A stretch of DNA of 64,000 nt, taken from contig NZ_VWNA01000003.1 of the NCBI RefSeq assembly GCF_009600605.1, positions 682,001 to 746,000 of the forward strand, read 5' to 3'. This document shows positions 45,083 to 53,644 of this stretch, in pieces. The stretch comes from Segnochrobactrum spirostomi (GTDB lineage: Bacteria > Pseudomonadota > Alphaproteobacteria > Rhizobiales > Segnochrobactraceae). A program made the position numbers and the translations under genes. The notes beneath the pieces were generated by a model. That model saw only the letters and a list, made by a program, of their open reading frames with translations. It was not told the origin of the DNA and made no database searches. Every line of letters starts with the position of its first letter. Positions within the stretch are counted from its first letter, which is position 1.

Positions 45083-46093
45083 TCAATCGAGCGGCGGGGC
45101 GACGGAATCCCGCACGACGAGTTCGATGGGCATCAGTTCCGCCTTGTGAAGATCGGCGGGTGCCGCCCAATCGGTTTCGAGAAGACGTTCGACGGCGCGC
45201 CTTCCGAGCGCGCTCACCGGCTGGCGTACCGCCGTCATGGCGGGCGCGAAGAGATGCAGGGGACCGACATCGTCGAAGCCGACGATCGACACGTCGGCCG
45301 GCACCGAGACGCCCCGCTCCCGGAACACCTCCATGAGGCCGATCACGATCTCGTCCGAGGTCGCGAAGATGGCCCGCTCGCGGCGGCGCTCGGCCAGGAA
45401 GCGCTGGGCCGCCGCGCGGCCGAACTCGATCGTGTAGTCGCCGTGCCAGACGGTGATCTCCGCCTCCGGATCAAGACCGCGGCGGAGCCCTTCGGCGCGG
45501 CGCCGCGCGCTGATCATCTCGGGTGGACCGCCGAGAAAGAGCACCCGGCGATGGCCGAACGTCGCGAGATGGCGGCCCACGAGCAGTCCGCCTTGAACGT
45601 TGTCGCAGAAGATCTTCGGTGCCTGGGCGCCCGGCACGTCCTCGTCGACCACCACGACCTTGCCGGAGCGGCTGATCCGCGCGGCGAGCGTGCCGTCGTC
45701 GGGGTGATTGGTGACGAAGATCAGCCCGTCGAGATGGTTGCGGGCGATCAGGTCGAGATAGGCGATCTCGCGCTCGGTCCGGTTCAAGGTAGCGTGCAGG
45801 GACACCGCGAGGCCGTGACGATCGGCTTCCTGCTCCACCGCGGCGACGAAGGTCGCGAAGAACGGATTGGCGATATCCGGGACGACGAGGCCGATGGTGT
45901 CGGACCGGCCCCGGCTCAAGCGGCGGGCGTGCGGGTTCGGGCTGTAATCGAGCGAACGGATCGCCTCGTCGATGCGGGCTCGGGTCTCCTGCGGGAGTTC
46001 CAAGGTGCCGTTGAGCAGGCGCGACACCGTCGCCGACGAGACACCGGCGAGGGCCGCGACATCCTTCAGGCTGGGAGGCCTCTTCTCTCTCAC
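45083..46093 (-). CDS. LacI-family transcriptional repressor
   Basis: 336 aa from GTG 46093, giving VREKRPPSLKDVAALAGVSS, the normal LacI start. The helix-turn-helix and hinge (VSSATVSRLLNGT, YSPNPHARRLSRGRS) are complete, and the ligand domain follows (DTIGLVVPDIANPFF to SIVGFDDVGPLHLFAP). A longer frame to 46258 would place coding sequence over the operators at 46218-46244, so I reject it. Being the first gene of the importer operon, it probably represses itself and the whole set, with the imported sugar or its phosphate as inducer. Confidence 0.92.
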   Translation of the reverse strand: MREKRPPSLKDVAALAGVSSATVSRLLNGTLELPQETRARIDEAIRSLDYSPNPHARRLSRGRSDTIGLVVPDIANPFFATFVAAVEQEADRHGLAVSLHATLNRTEREIAYLDLIARNHLDGLIFVTNHPDDGTLAARISRSGKVVVVDEDVPGAQAPKIFCDNVQGGLLVGRHLATFGHRRVLFLGGPPEMISARRRAEGLRRGLDPEAEITVWHGDYTIEFGRAAAQRFLAERRRERAIFATSDEIVIGLMEVFRERGVSVPADVSIVGFDDVGPLHLFAPAMTAVRQPVSALGRRAVERLLETDWAAPADLHKAELMPIELVVRDSVAPPLD

Positions 46094-46217
46094 CGCACCC
46101 GTTCCCCGCTCCGCTCCGTCCCAATCCAGCGCGAGACCCTGCCCCGGCGAGTGTGGCTTCCGCGCCGATACGGCGCAGAGGACCAAACCCGCGTAGCAGA
46201 CGACCTCGACCGAACTT

Positions 46218-46244
46218 GTTAAGCGCTTTACTAAACCGCTTAAC
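46218..46244 (-). promoter_or_regulatory. LacI-type operator pair
   Basis: GTTAAGCG (46218-46225) and CGCTTAAC (46237-46244) form an inverted repeat with 11 bases between. Within it TTAAGCGCTTTA and TAAACCGCTTAA each look like a LacI-family operator with a central CG/GC. It lies about 125 bases before the lacI GTG, immediately downstream of the predicted -10 box, so binding would block transcription start. Confidence 0.72.
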
Positions 46245-46271
46245 TGAAACGCGAACACGCCGATCTGTCAA
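46243..46271 (-). promoter_or_regulatory. Promoter of the lacI/importer operon
   Basis: On the minus strand a perfect TTGACA (46271-46266) is followed after 17 bases by TTCAGT (46248-46243). The -35 is consensus, the -10 weak. The operators begin at the -10 box. Confidence 0.5.
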
Positions 46272-46687
46272 GCGGGTGAAGATCGTCCGCGGGCGCGGAT
46301 CGGGCGACCGGAACGTGGAATCAACGTCTCTTGACGGGGCGCCGCGGGGTGACTGCGGCGGGGAGCGCGACACCGTGTATGGTGTTCTCAAGGCTCACGG
46401 ACGTCTCGACGCGCTCTTGAGCGGCCTTTACTGCCGAGCGTAAGCATACGCGACTCTCCTTCGGAGGCGTTCGCGTGCAGCCTTTGTAATATGACGATTC
46501 GACGTCACTCGATTTGGGTATCCGGGATCCGCTCCGCCGGTAATTTTGCCATGACTCGTCCAATCGGGATTGCTACGATGCTGCGGCGCCTCGAATAGCG
46601 CGTCGCCTGAGCGTGGGGTTCGGCGTCGACGACACCGCAGCGTTGGCAAAGCACGCCGCTGCGCGGTCGCAAGATTGGGGATAGGGG

Positions 46688-49600
46688 ATGATGGCAAGGG
46701 CAATGGACCGGGCGCGGCGTGTTCGCCACGCGCTGACGCTGAGACCGAGTCGCGCAGTGAAGCCGGTTGCAGAGCAAGTGGCGCACTTGGGGTCCGCCGT
46801 CCGCGGCAGGCGACGCGGTGAGGCGCTCATCGCCATCCACGCTGCCGTTTTTCTCGCCGCAAGCACCGGCGTAGTGCATGCGACCGACATCCCAATATTC
46901 TATAAAACCATTACGGAGTTTTCTCCTCCTAACTATCTGCGACTCATGATCAGAGTTGGCGTCGACGGCGGCGCACCACAAGACTATATGTTCGATACTG
47001 GATCATCTTATTTCCAAGGCAAGATGGATGGCGCAGCTGCTCCGCGCGCTTTCACGCCGATTGCTAGTGGAATTGTTTATAATTATGGAAACAGTACGTA
47101 TGGATTTCATTCGAACGCGGTAGGCGTCTCACAGATTGAGTTTTATTACCCTCATTCCGATTCTCTCGCTACGACATTGACGTCCTCGGGAAGTCCGTTT
47201 GTGGTCGGCATGACGTACAAGCATCGCGACACCGCCGAGCTAAGAGCAGACGCGCAAGGTATATTTGGAGTCTCTAGTTTTACAACCTTGAAGAGCACGG
47301 ACCAGGGATCCGATGTCTTACTCGGTGGTATTTTTGGACAAGCTACAAATACGGGGTACTTGGTAGCCGCAAACTGTGAGCGGACATCTGTAAACTGCAA
47401 ACCGACCGCCATTCTCGGACTGACGCAGCAATTGCGAGCGCAGTTCGAGACGCGCCTGTCTTGGCTCCCGTCCTCCGCTAAGGATATGCCGTTTCCGGTA
47501 TCTGGCGCGAATAGCTCGCATTTCGGCAGCATCATACTTTCTTACCGATTGACTGACCCGACCGGCAAATCGACGCTGTCTTTCTCAGAGCCGACGCTAC
47601 TTGATAGCGGCACGCCCTGGTATAATGTTAGCGTAAATGGCGATATTACACAGTATATTGATCAATCTCTGCCGACAAATTTCGTTCTTTCTGGCGGACT
47701 CGCCTACCCAGGCTCTTCATTAGGCATTTATGCCCCATCTGGAACGCTGCTTCAGAACGTCGTCGCGAGCAGCGGATTGGCAGATGAGACGAATGCTGTG
47801 GAACTGACGGCTGTCGACAAGCCCACCGAGATCATTGGAATTGGATTTTTCGAACACAGTTCCGTTCTCTACGACCTAGAGAAGCGGGCGACTGGAATCA
47901 CCTCCTTTTTCGTGACGGATGCGCCGGTGGAGACGACGGCGGCCTCGCCGTTCACCGTCACGACCGCCATGGGCAATCAAGGCCAACTGGGCATGGCTGG
48001 TGTCATCTCCGGTCCCGGCAATGTCGAGGTGACCTCCGGCGCTCAGCTCAAACTCAGCGCCGACAACACCTATACCGGTGAGACGATCATCGACCCGAAC
48101 GGCTGGCTCGCCCTCGTCGGGCCTGGCACCATCTCCCAGTCCTCGGCCATCGTGAACAACGGCGTCTTCGACATCTCCGGTGTCGGTTACGTTCCGGGCT
48201 ACAGCGACACCACCACAGAGACCGCGATCACCTCGCTCTCCGGCGGCGGTCTCGTCTCCCTCGGCAGCCGCACCCTGGTGCTCACCAACGCCTCCGGAAC
48301 CTTCTCCGGCACCATCGCCGACGGCGGCTATGACGGCGGCACCGGCGGCGCCCTCGTCATCGCCGGCGGAACCGAGATCCTCTCCGGCGCCAACACCTAT
48401 ACCGGCGGCACCGCCATCGCTCAGGGCGCCGCCCTCGTCGTCGCGGGATCGATTCAGGGCACCGTCCTCAATGCCGGCTGGCTCGTCGACAACGGCTCCA
48501 TCGGCGGAACCGTCATCACCTCCGGCCTCGTGTCCGGTAACGGCTTCATCGGCGGCAACCTTATCGCCGCCAGCGGCGGCATAATCTCCCCCGGCAATTC
48601 AGTCGGAACCCTCAACGTCGCCGGCGCCGTCGCCTTCGGCCAGGGCTCCGCCTATGGCGCCCAGCTCGGCCCCAACGGAACCGCCGACCTCATCAATGCC
48701 GGCGGACCCATCACCATCCAGAACGGCGCGACCCTTCTCCTCGAGGCCGCCAACGGCACCGCCGTCGGCATCAACACCTTGACCATCCTCAAGGCCGCCG
48801 GCGGCGTGAACGGCCGGTTCACCACCGTCAACGACGACTTCGCCACCCAATATCCGTTTCTCGATTTCGCCGTCGCCTATCAGCCGAACGGCCTCCTTGT
48901 GCAGAGCTCCCGCAACGGCGTGCCCTTCACCTCGGCCGCCCAAAACCCCAACCAGGCCGCTGTCGCCGCCGCCCTCGACACGGTGCCCCTCGGCACGCCG
49001 TTCATGAATGCCGTCGTCTCGCTCAGCGATGCGACGGCGCCGGCCGCGTTCAACGATCTCTCCGGCGGGATCTATCCCTCCATCGACACCGTGTTCCAGG
49101 CCCAGTCGGTCTATCTGCGCGATGCCGTGACGGGGCGCCTCCGGCAGGCCTTCGCCGGTCTCGCCGCGCCGGCCACCGGACCCCAGACTGCGGCCCTCAT
49201 GCCCGGCCTTCTTCCCACCGTCTGGACCCAGGCCTACGGCAGTTGGGGCGACGGCGAGGGCAGCAACGGCGTCGCCGACGTCTCCCGCTCGATGGGCGGC
49301 TTCGTCACCGGCCTCGACAACCCGATCGGCGACAATGCCCGCATCGGCGTCGCCGCCGGCTATTCCCAGTCCCAGTTCGAGTCCAATAGCCTCTCGTCCT
49401 CCGGCCAGAGCGACAACTACGATCTCGCCGTCTATGGCGGCGCCACGTTCGGGGCGCTCGGTCTGCGCGTCGGCACCAGCTATACGTGGCATGATCTCTC
49501 GGTGAACCGGTCGATCTCGGTCATGGGCTTCACGAATGCCCTGTCGTCGTCCTACGACGCCGGCACGACGCAGGTGTTCGCCGAGGCCGGTTACGGGATT

Positions 49601-50035
49601 TCGACGCCCTATGCCGATCTCGAGCCGTTCGCCGGCATCGCCTATGTCAGCCTCCACACCGACGCGATGAGCGAGACCGGCGGGGCGGCGGGGCTCCAGA
49701 GCGGGTCGTCGACCCAGGACAACACGTTCACGACCCTCGGCCTGCGCGCCGCCAAGGGCTTCGCCGTCAACGGCGGCACTCTCACGGCGTCCGCCAGCCT
49801 CGGCTGGCAATATGCCTTCGGCGACACGACGCCAGTCTCGACCTTGTCGTTCGAGGCAGGTGGCTCGGCGTTCCAGGAGACCGGCATCCCGATCGCGCGC
49901 AACACGGCCTTGGTCGGCGTCGGCTTCGACTTCACGGCGACGCCGAACGTCACCGTCGGCCTGCATTATGCCGGCCAGCTCGCCGGCTCGTCCCAGGACA
50001 ACGCCATCGACGGGCGCGTGTCGATCAAGTTCTGA
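46688..50035 (+). CDS. Autotransporter with a pepsin-like aspartic peptidase passenger
   Basis: 1115 aa. Residues 1-65: basic 45-residue extension plus hydrophobic signal ending VVHA/TD. Residues about 66-410: pepsin-type bilobal peptidase with MFDTGSSYF (Asp103), flap-like YNYGNSTYG (Tyr133), AILGL (242-245), TLLDSGTPW (Asp306) and IIGIGFFEHSSVLYDLEKR (382-400). Both DTG/DSG catalytic motifs and both hydrophobic-hydrophobic-Gly motifs are present, 203 residues between Asps. Residues about 430-740: beta-helix repeats (NTYTGETII, NTYTGGTAI). Residues about 845-1115: 12-strand autotransporter barrel (VWTQAYGSWGDG) ending in Phe (VSIKF). The protein should expose or release an acid-type peptidase at the cell surface. 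The passenger-coding DNA is near 44 % GC against 63-73 % in the repeat part. A later start (for example GTG near 46757) is possible. Confidence 0.85.
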   Translation: MMARAMDRARRVRHALTLRPSRAVKPVAEQVAHLGSAVRGRRRGEALIAIHAAVFLAASTGVVHATDIPIFYKTITEFSPPNYLRLMIRVGVDGGAPQDYMFDTGSSYFQGKMDGAAAPRAFTPIASGIVYNYGNSTYGFHSNAVGVSQIEFYYPHSDSLATTLTSSGSPFVVGMTYKHRDTAELRADAQGIFGVSSFTTLKSTDQGSDVLLGGIFGQATNTGYLVAANCERTSVNCKPTAILGLTQQLRAQFETRLSWLPSSAKDMPFPVSGANSSHFGSIILSYRLTDPTGKSTLSFSEPTLLDSGTPWYNVSVNGDITQYIDQSLPTNFVLSGGLAYPGSSLGIYAPSGTLLQNVVASSGLADETNAVELTAVDKPTEIIGIGFFEHSSVLYDLEKRATGITSFFVTDAPVETTAASPFTVTTAMGNQGQLGMAGVISGPGNVEVTSGAQLKLSADNTYTGETIIDPNGWLALVGPGTISQSSAIVNNGVFDISGVGYVPGYSDTTTETAITSLSGGGLVSLGSRTLVLTNASGTFSGTIADGGYDGGTGGALVIAGGTEILSGANTYTGGTAIAQGAALVVAGSIQGTVLNAGWLVDNGSIGGTVITSGLVSGNGFIGGNLIAASGGIISPGNSVGTLNVAGAVAFGQGSAYGAQLGPNGTADLINAGGPITIQNGATLLLEAANGTAVGINTLTILKAAGGVNGRFTTVNDDFATQYPFLDFAVAYQPNGLLVQSSRNGVPFTSAAQNPNQAAVAAALDTVPLGTPFMNAVVSLSDATAPAAFNDLSGGIYPSIDTVFQAQSVYLRDAVTGRLRQAFAGLAAPATGPQTAALMPGLLPTVWTQAYGSWGDGEGSNGVADVSRSMGGFVTGLDNPIGDNARIGVAAGYSQSQFESNSLSSSGQSDNYDLAVYGGATFGALGLRVGTSYTWHDLSVNRSISVMGFTNALSSSYDAGTTQVFAEAGYGISTPYADLEPFAGIAYVSLHTDAMSETGGAAGLQSGSSTQDNTFTTLGLRAAKGFAVNGGTLTASASLGWQYAFGDTTPVSTLSFEAGGSAFQETGIPIARNTALVGVGFDFTATPNVTVGLHYAGQLAGSSQDNAIDGRVSIKF

Positions 50036-50323
50036 CCAAACGAAACGCGTATCGCGCCGATTGGCAAAGGCCGCGCGCCGCTGTCATAGTATGCTCCGGA
50101 TCGGTCCGGGCGTCATGGCGGCGGCGCGTTGGCACGGTCCGTGCTTTAGCCGGGGCACAAGAACACCGCGGATCTTCGAGCCTGTCATGGCCCGCAGCCG
50201 ACGGTGGCCCCGAGGGGAACACGGCCGTTCGGCCGGCATGCGCTTTGACGGCGCGGTGCCGGCTCGCGGGCAGCGACGCGCGAGCGCGACGCCCGACGCG
50301 GCTTGACGTCTGAGAGGACGGAC
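50036..50323. other. Spacer between autotransporter and AraC genes
   Basis: 288 bases, GC-rich. I see no terminator with a T-run and no gene. A TTG in frame with the AraC gene at 50303 is present but the downstream ATG is better placed. Confidence 0.4.
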
Positions 50324-51280
50324 ATGCAGGTCGCCTACACGACGCGCGAGCTTCCTCCACACGGCCGCCGCCATTATTGGCAGGACGTCGTGTCTCGAAC
50401 CTATTTCCCGCTCGAGATCAAGTTCGCCGGTGGCGTCGATTTCGCGGGCAGCCTCGATGCCTGGACGCTCGGCGCGGTTTCGGTCTCGCGCAACATCTCG
50501 GACGGGCTGCTCTATCGCCGGGGCGAGCACCACCTGCGCAACGAACAGGAGGAATGCTATCTCGTCACCGTCCCGGAGCAGACCGAGATCCGGTTCGAAC
50601 AGGACGGCCGCGACGTGCTGTGCCGGCCGGGCGCCTTCCTCATCGAGCGCAGCCACCTGCCTTACGAATTCAGCCACCGCGATCCGGCCGCCCTCTGGGT
50701 GATGAAGATCCCGAGTTCCGTGCTGCGGGCGCACGTGTCCCGGCCGGAGCGCCTCGCGACGCTCCAATTCGATGCCTCCCGCTCGATCGGCGCCGTGTTT
50801 ACCGAGATGGTGCGGCTGACCCACGCCCGGATCGGGGAGATGGACGAGGCGGCGCGCGCCCTCGTGGGACGCCAGCTCGTGGATCTGCTCGCAATGGCGA
50901 TCGAATCCGACGACCGGGTGCTCGCGGGGAACTCCTCCTCGATGCGGGACGCGCACCTGCACCGCTGCGAGCACTTCATCCGCCGCCGTCTGGCCGACGC
51001 CCGCCTGACCCCACAGACCGTCGCCGACGGATGCGGCATCTCGCTCCGCTATCTGCACCAGATCTTCGAGGCCGCCGGGATCACGGTCGGGGCCTATATC
51101 CGCAATCAGCGCCTCTTGATGTGCGACGCCATGCTGCGCGATCCGGCCTGCCGCTCGAGCATCGCCGAGATCGCCTATCGCTGGGGCTTCGGCGATCAGG
51201 CGCAGTTCAGCCGGTCCTACCGGCGCCAGTTCGGCTGCACGCCGAGCGAAGCCAGGGCTGCGGCCCGGCCTTCGGCGTGA
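50324..51280 (+). CDS. AraC-family transcriptional regulator
   Basis: 318 aa from ATG 50324, preceded by GAGAGGA at good spacing; a TTG at 50303 is the only longer option. The N-terminal part is an AraC-binding-like cupin domain (FPLEIKFAGGVDFAGS; CRPGAFLIERSHLPYEF). The C-terminal double helix-turn-helix is clear (TPQTVADGCGISLRYLHQIF; SIAEIAYRWGFGDQAQFSRS). It precedes the hydantoinase genes on the same strand with a 335-base gap and is the likely activator of that operon. Confidence 0.9.
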   Translation: MQVAYTTRELPPHGRRHYWQDVVSRTYFPLEIKFAGGVDFAGSLDAWTLGAVSVSRNISDGLLYRRGEHHLRNEQEECYLVTVPEQTEIRFEQDGRDVLCRPGAFLIERSHLPYEFSHRDPAALWVMKIPSSVLRAHVSRPERLATLQFDASRSIGAVFTEMVRLTHARIGEMDEAARALVGRQLVDLLAMAIESDDRVLAGNSSSMRDAHLHRCEHFIRRRLADARLTPQTVADGCGISLRYLHQIFEAAGITVGAYIRNQRLLMCDAMLRDPACRSSIAEIAYRWGFGDQAQFSRSYRRQFGCTPSEARAAARPSA

Positions 51281-51615
51281 TAGACGCCCGATAGCTTCGG
51301 ATACCCGGCCCGCCTACAACGCCCCCGGGCGCCCCTTCCACACGCATCGCCCGTTCCCGCGCCCAGACGCCCCGCCTGCGGCGTCGGCACGCAGGCCCGT
51401 GGCCAGAGCGGCCACGCCGGGCGACAAGGCCCGTGTGCTCTCTGGAACAAGTCTCAACGCACTCAGCGTCAAGAGCGATCGCCCGAAGCCGGCTCTAATT
51501 GCCCTCGGCTCCGGGCTCTGCGGCGACCCCGCAGGTGCCGGCGCCTCGATCAAGGTTCGGCGCCTCGCTCTCCGCCTTCGCCCGCGGACAGGCGCGCCTC
51601 AAGGGACGTCACAAC
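51281..51615. other. 335-base gap before the hydantoinase operon
   Basis: No gene. The region should carry the hyuA promoter; a mixed-composition stretch near 51435-51500 is the best place, but no clear -35/-10 pair was found. The hyuA frame is open back to 51499. Confidence 0.4.
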
Positions 51616-53640
51616 GTGCAGAACCTCCGCGTGGCCGTCGATGTCGGCGGCACCTTCACCGACATCTGCATCATGGACGAGGCGACCGGCCTCATCCGGA
51701 TCGAAAAGACGTCGTCCACCCCCGATCCGATCGACGGCATCATGGACGGCGTCGAGAAGGCGGGCATCGCGCTCGATCAGGTCGCGCTGTTCTCCCACGG
51801 CACCACCGTCGCGACGAATGCGCTCATCACCCGGCGCTTGCCGCGCACCGCCGTGGTGACGACCCACGGCTTCCGAGACGTCATCGAGATCCGGCGCGCC
51901 AACAAGGAAGACCTCTGGGACACCTACAAGGACGTGGTGAAGCCCTATGTGCCGCGGCGCGACCGGCTCACCGTGCCCGAGCGGATCGATGCGGCGGGGA
52001 TCATCCTCGAACCGCTCGATGTCGAGGCGGCCCGCCGGGTCGCCCTCGTGCTCAAACGGCGCGGCGTCGCCGCGGTCGCCGTCTGCTTCATGAATGCTTA
52101 TCTCAACGGCGAGAACGAGCGGCGGATGCGCGACATCCTGCGCGAGGGGATCCCGGACGTTCCGATCTCGATCTCCTCCGAGGTCCTGCCCGAGATCTTC
52201 GAGCACGAGCGCTTCTCGACGACGGTCGCCAACGCCGTGGTGAGCCCCGTCGTCGTCGACTACACGACCCGCCTCGGCGACCGCCTCGCCAAGGACGGCT
52301 ATACCCGCGATCTCCTGCTCCTCCACACCGGCGGCGGCGTCATGACCCCGGCGAGCGTGAAGGACTTCGCCGCCCGGCTCGCCGGCTCAGGGATTGCCGC
52401 CGGCGCCATCGCGAGCCGCTACATCGCCGGCCTGTGCGGGTTTCCCCATTCGATCGGCCTCGACATGGGCGGCACCTCGACCGACGTGTCGCTCGCCTAT
52501 GACGGGCAATCGCGCGTCACCAAGGATTGGTACATCGAGTTCGGCTACCCGATCCGCTTCGCCTCGATCGAGGTTCTGACGATCGGGGCCGGCGGCGGCT
52601 CGCTCGCCTGGACCGATCCGGCCGGATCGCTGCGCAACGGCCCGCAATCGGCCGGCGCCTTTCCGGGACCCGCCTGTTACGGCAACGGCAACACCCAACC
52701 CACCAACACGGACGCCAACGTCACGCTCGGCCGGCTCGGCACCCGCCTCGCCGGCGGCAAGGTGATGCTCGATCCGGCGCTCGCCGAGCGCGCGGTCGAG
52801 GAGGGCGTCGCCAAGCCGTTCGGGCTCGGGCTCCACGAAGCGGCCGACGCGATCCTCAAGGTCGCCAACGCCAACATGTCGGATGCCGTGCGGCTCATTT
52901 CGATCAGCCGCGGCTACGATCCGCGCGATTTCGCCCTCGTCGCCTTCGGCGGTGCCGGGGCGCTCCACGGGGTCGACGTGGCGCGCGAACTCGCGATCCC
53001 CGTCGTCATCGTGCCGCCCAATCCCGGCGTGACCTCGGCGCTCGGCTGCCTCCTCGTCGATATGCAGCACGACTTCTCGCAGAGCTGCATGATGGCTGCG
53101 GGCGATGCCGATCCGGCCGACATCGAGGCGCGCTTCGCCGCCCTCGAGCGCGAGGCGGTCGATCGCCTCATCCACGAGGGCGTGGCCCGCACCGACATCG
53201 TCCTGCAGCGCTCGATCGACATGATGTATTCGGGCCAATGGCGCTCGCTCGCCGTCGACGCGCCGAGCCCCATCGGCGCGATCGGCGACCTCGTCGCCCG
53301 CTTCCACGCCGAGCATCAGCGCGAATACAATTTCCGCCGCGACGACGCGCCGGTCAGTTTCTTCCGGCTCAATCTGAAGGCGATCGGCATCGTTCCGAAG
53401 GCCGAGTTTGCGGTCCACGAACCGACCGGCTTCGTGCCGGAGCCGACCGGTCGCCGCCAGGTCTGGTTCGAGGGCGAGGGCCACGACACCCCCGTCTACG
53501 ACCGCACGCAGATGCCCTGCGGCTTCCGCTTCCAAGGCCCCGCGATCGTCGAGCAGCTCGATTCCACGACCGTGGTCCCCCCCGGCGCGAGCGCCGAGGT
53601 CGACAAATATCTCAACATCATCATCCGCGTGAAAGACTGA
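51616..53640 (+). CDS. Hydantoinase/oxoprolinase family protein, HyuA-type subunit
   Basis: 674 aa from GTG 51616, giving VQNLRVAVDVGGTFTDIC; an open frame to 51499 adds unconserved Pro/Arg-rich sequence. The N-terminal ASKHA-type ATP-binding motif VDVGGTFTD and GLDMGGTSTDVSL, GAGGGSLAWTDPAG and ALVAFGGAGALHGVDVA mark the HyuA/AcxA family. These subunits couple ATP hydrolysis to opening of cyclic amides (N-methylhydantoin, 5-oxoproline) or to carboxylation of acetone or acetophenone. It overlaps functionally with hyuB four bases downstream. Substrate class is discussed under findings. Confidence 0.9.
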   Translation: MQNLRVAVDVGGTFTDICIMDEATGLIRIEKTSSTPDPIDGIMDGVEKAGIALDQVALFSHGTTVATNALITRRLPRTAVVTTHGFRDVIEIRRANKEDLWDTYKDVVKPYVPRRDRLTVPERIDAAGIILEPLDVEAARRVALVLKRRGVAAVAVCFMNAYLNGENERRMRDILREGIPDVPISISSEVLPEIFEHERFSTTVANAVVSPVVVDYTTRLGDRLAKDGYTRDLLLLHTGGGVMTPASVKDFAARLAGSGIAAGAIASRYIAGLCGFPHSIGLDMGGTSTDVSLAYDGQSRVTKDWYIEFGYPIRFASIEVLTIGAGGGSLAWTDPAGSLRNGPQSAGAFPGPACYGNGNTQPTNTDANVTLGRLGTRLAGGKVMLDPALAERAVEEGVAKPFGLGLHEAADAILKVANANMSDAVRLISISRGYDPRDFALVAFGGAGALHGVDVARELAIPVVIVPPNPGVTSALGCLLVDMQHDFSQSCMMAAGDADPADIEARFAALEREAVDRLIHEGVARTDIVLQRSIDMMYSGQWRSLAVDAPSPIGAIGDLVARFHAEHQREYNFRRDDAPVSFFRLNLKAIGIVPKAEFAVHEPTGFVPEPTGRRQVWFEGEGHDTPVYDRTQMPCGFRFQGPAIVEQLDSTTVVPPGASAEVDKYLNIIIRVKD

Positions 53641-53644
53641 ACCG

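Larger units (their letters stand above)
46094..46687. other. 594-base divergent region between lacI and the autotransporter gene
   Basis: It contains the LacI-type promoter and operators near 46218-46271. From about 46400 the composition is less GC-rich than the flanks, foreshadowing the AT-rich passenger. Small frames here lack ribosome sites and similarity that I can recognise. An ATAGGGG precedes the autotransporter ATG. Confidence 0.5.

Noticed and set aside
46094-46258. Longer lacI start at 46258
   Set aside because: It would place coding sequence over the operator pair and adds residues with no family counterpart before the helix-turn-helix.
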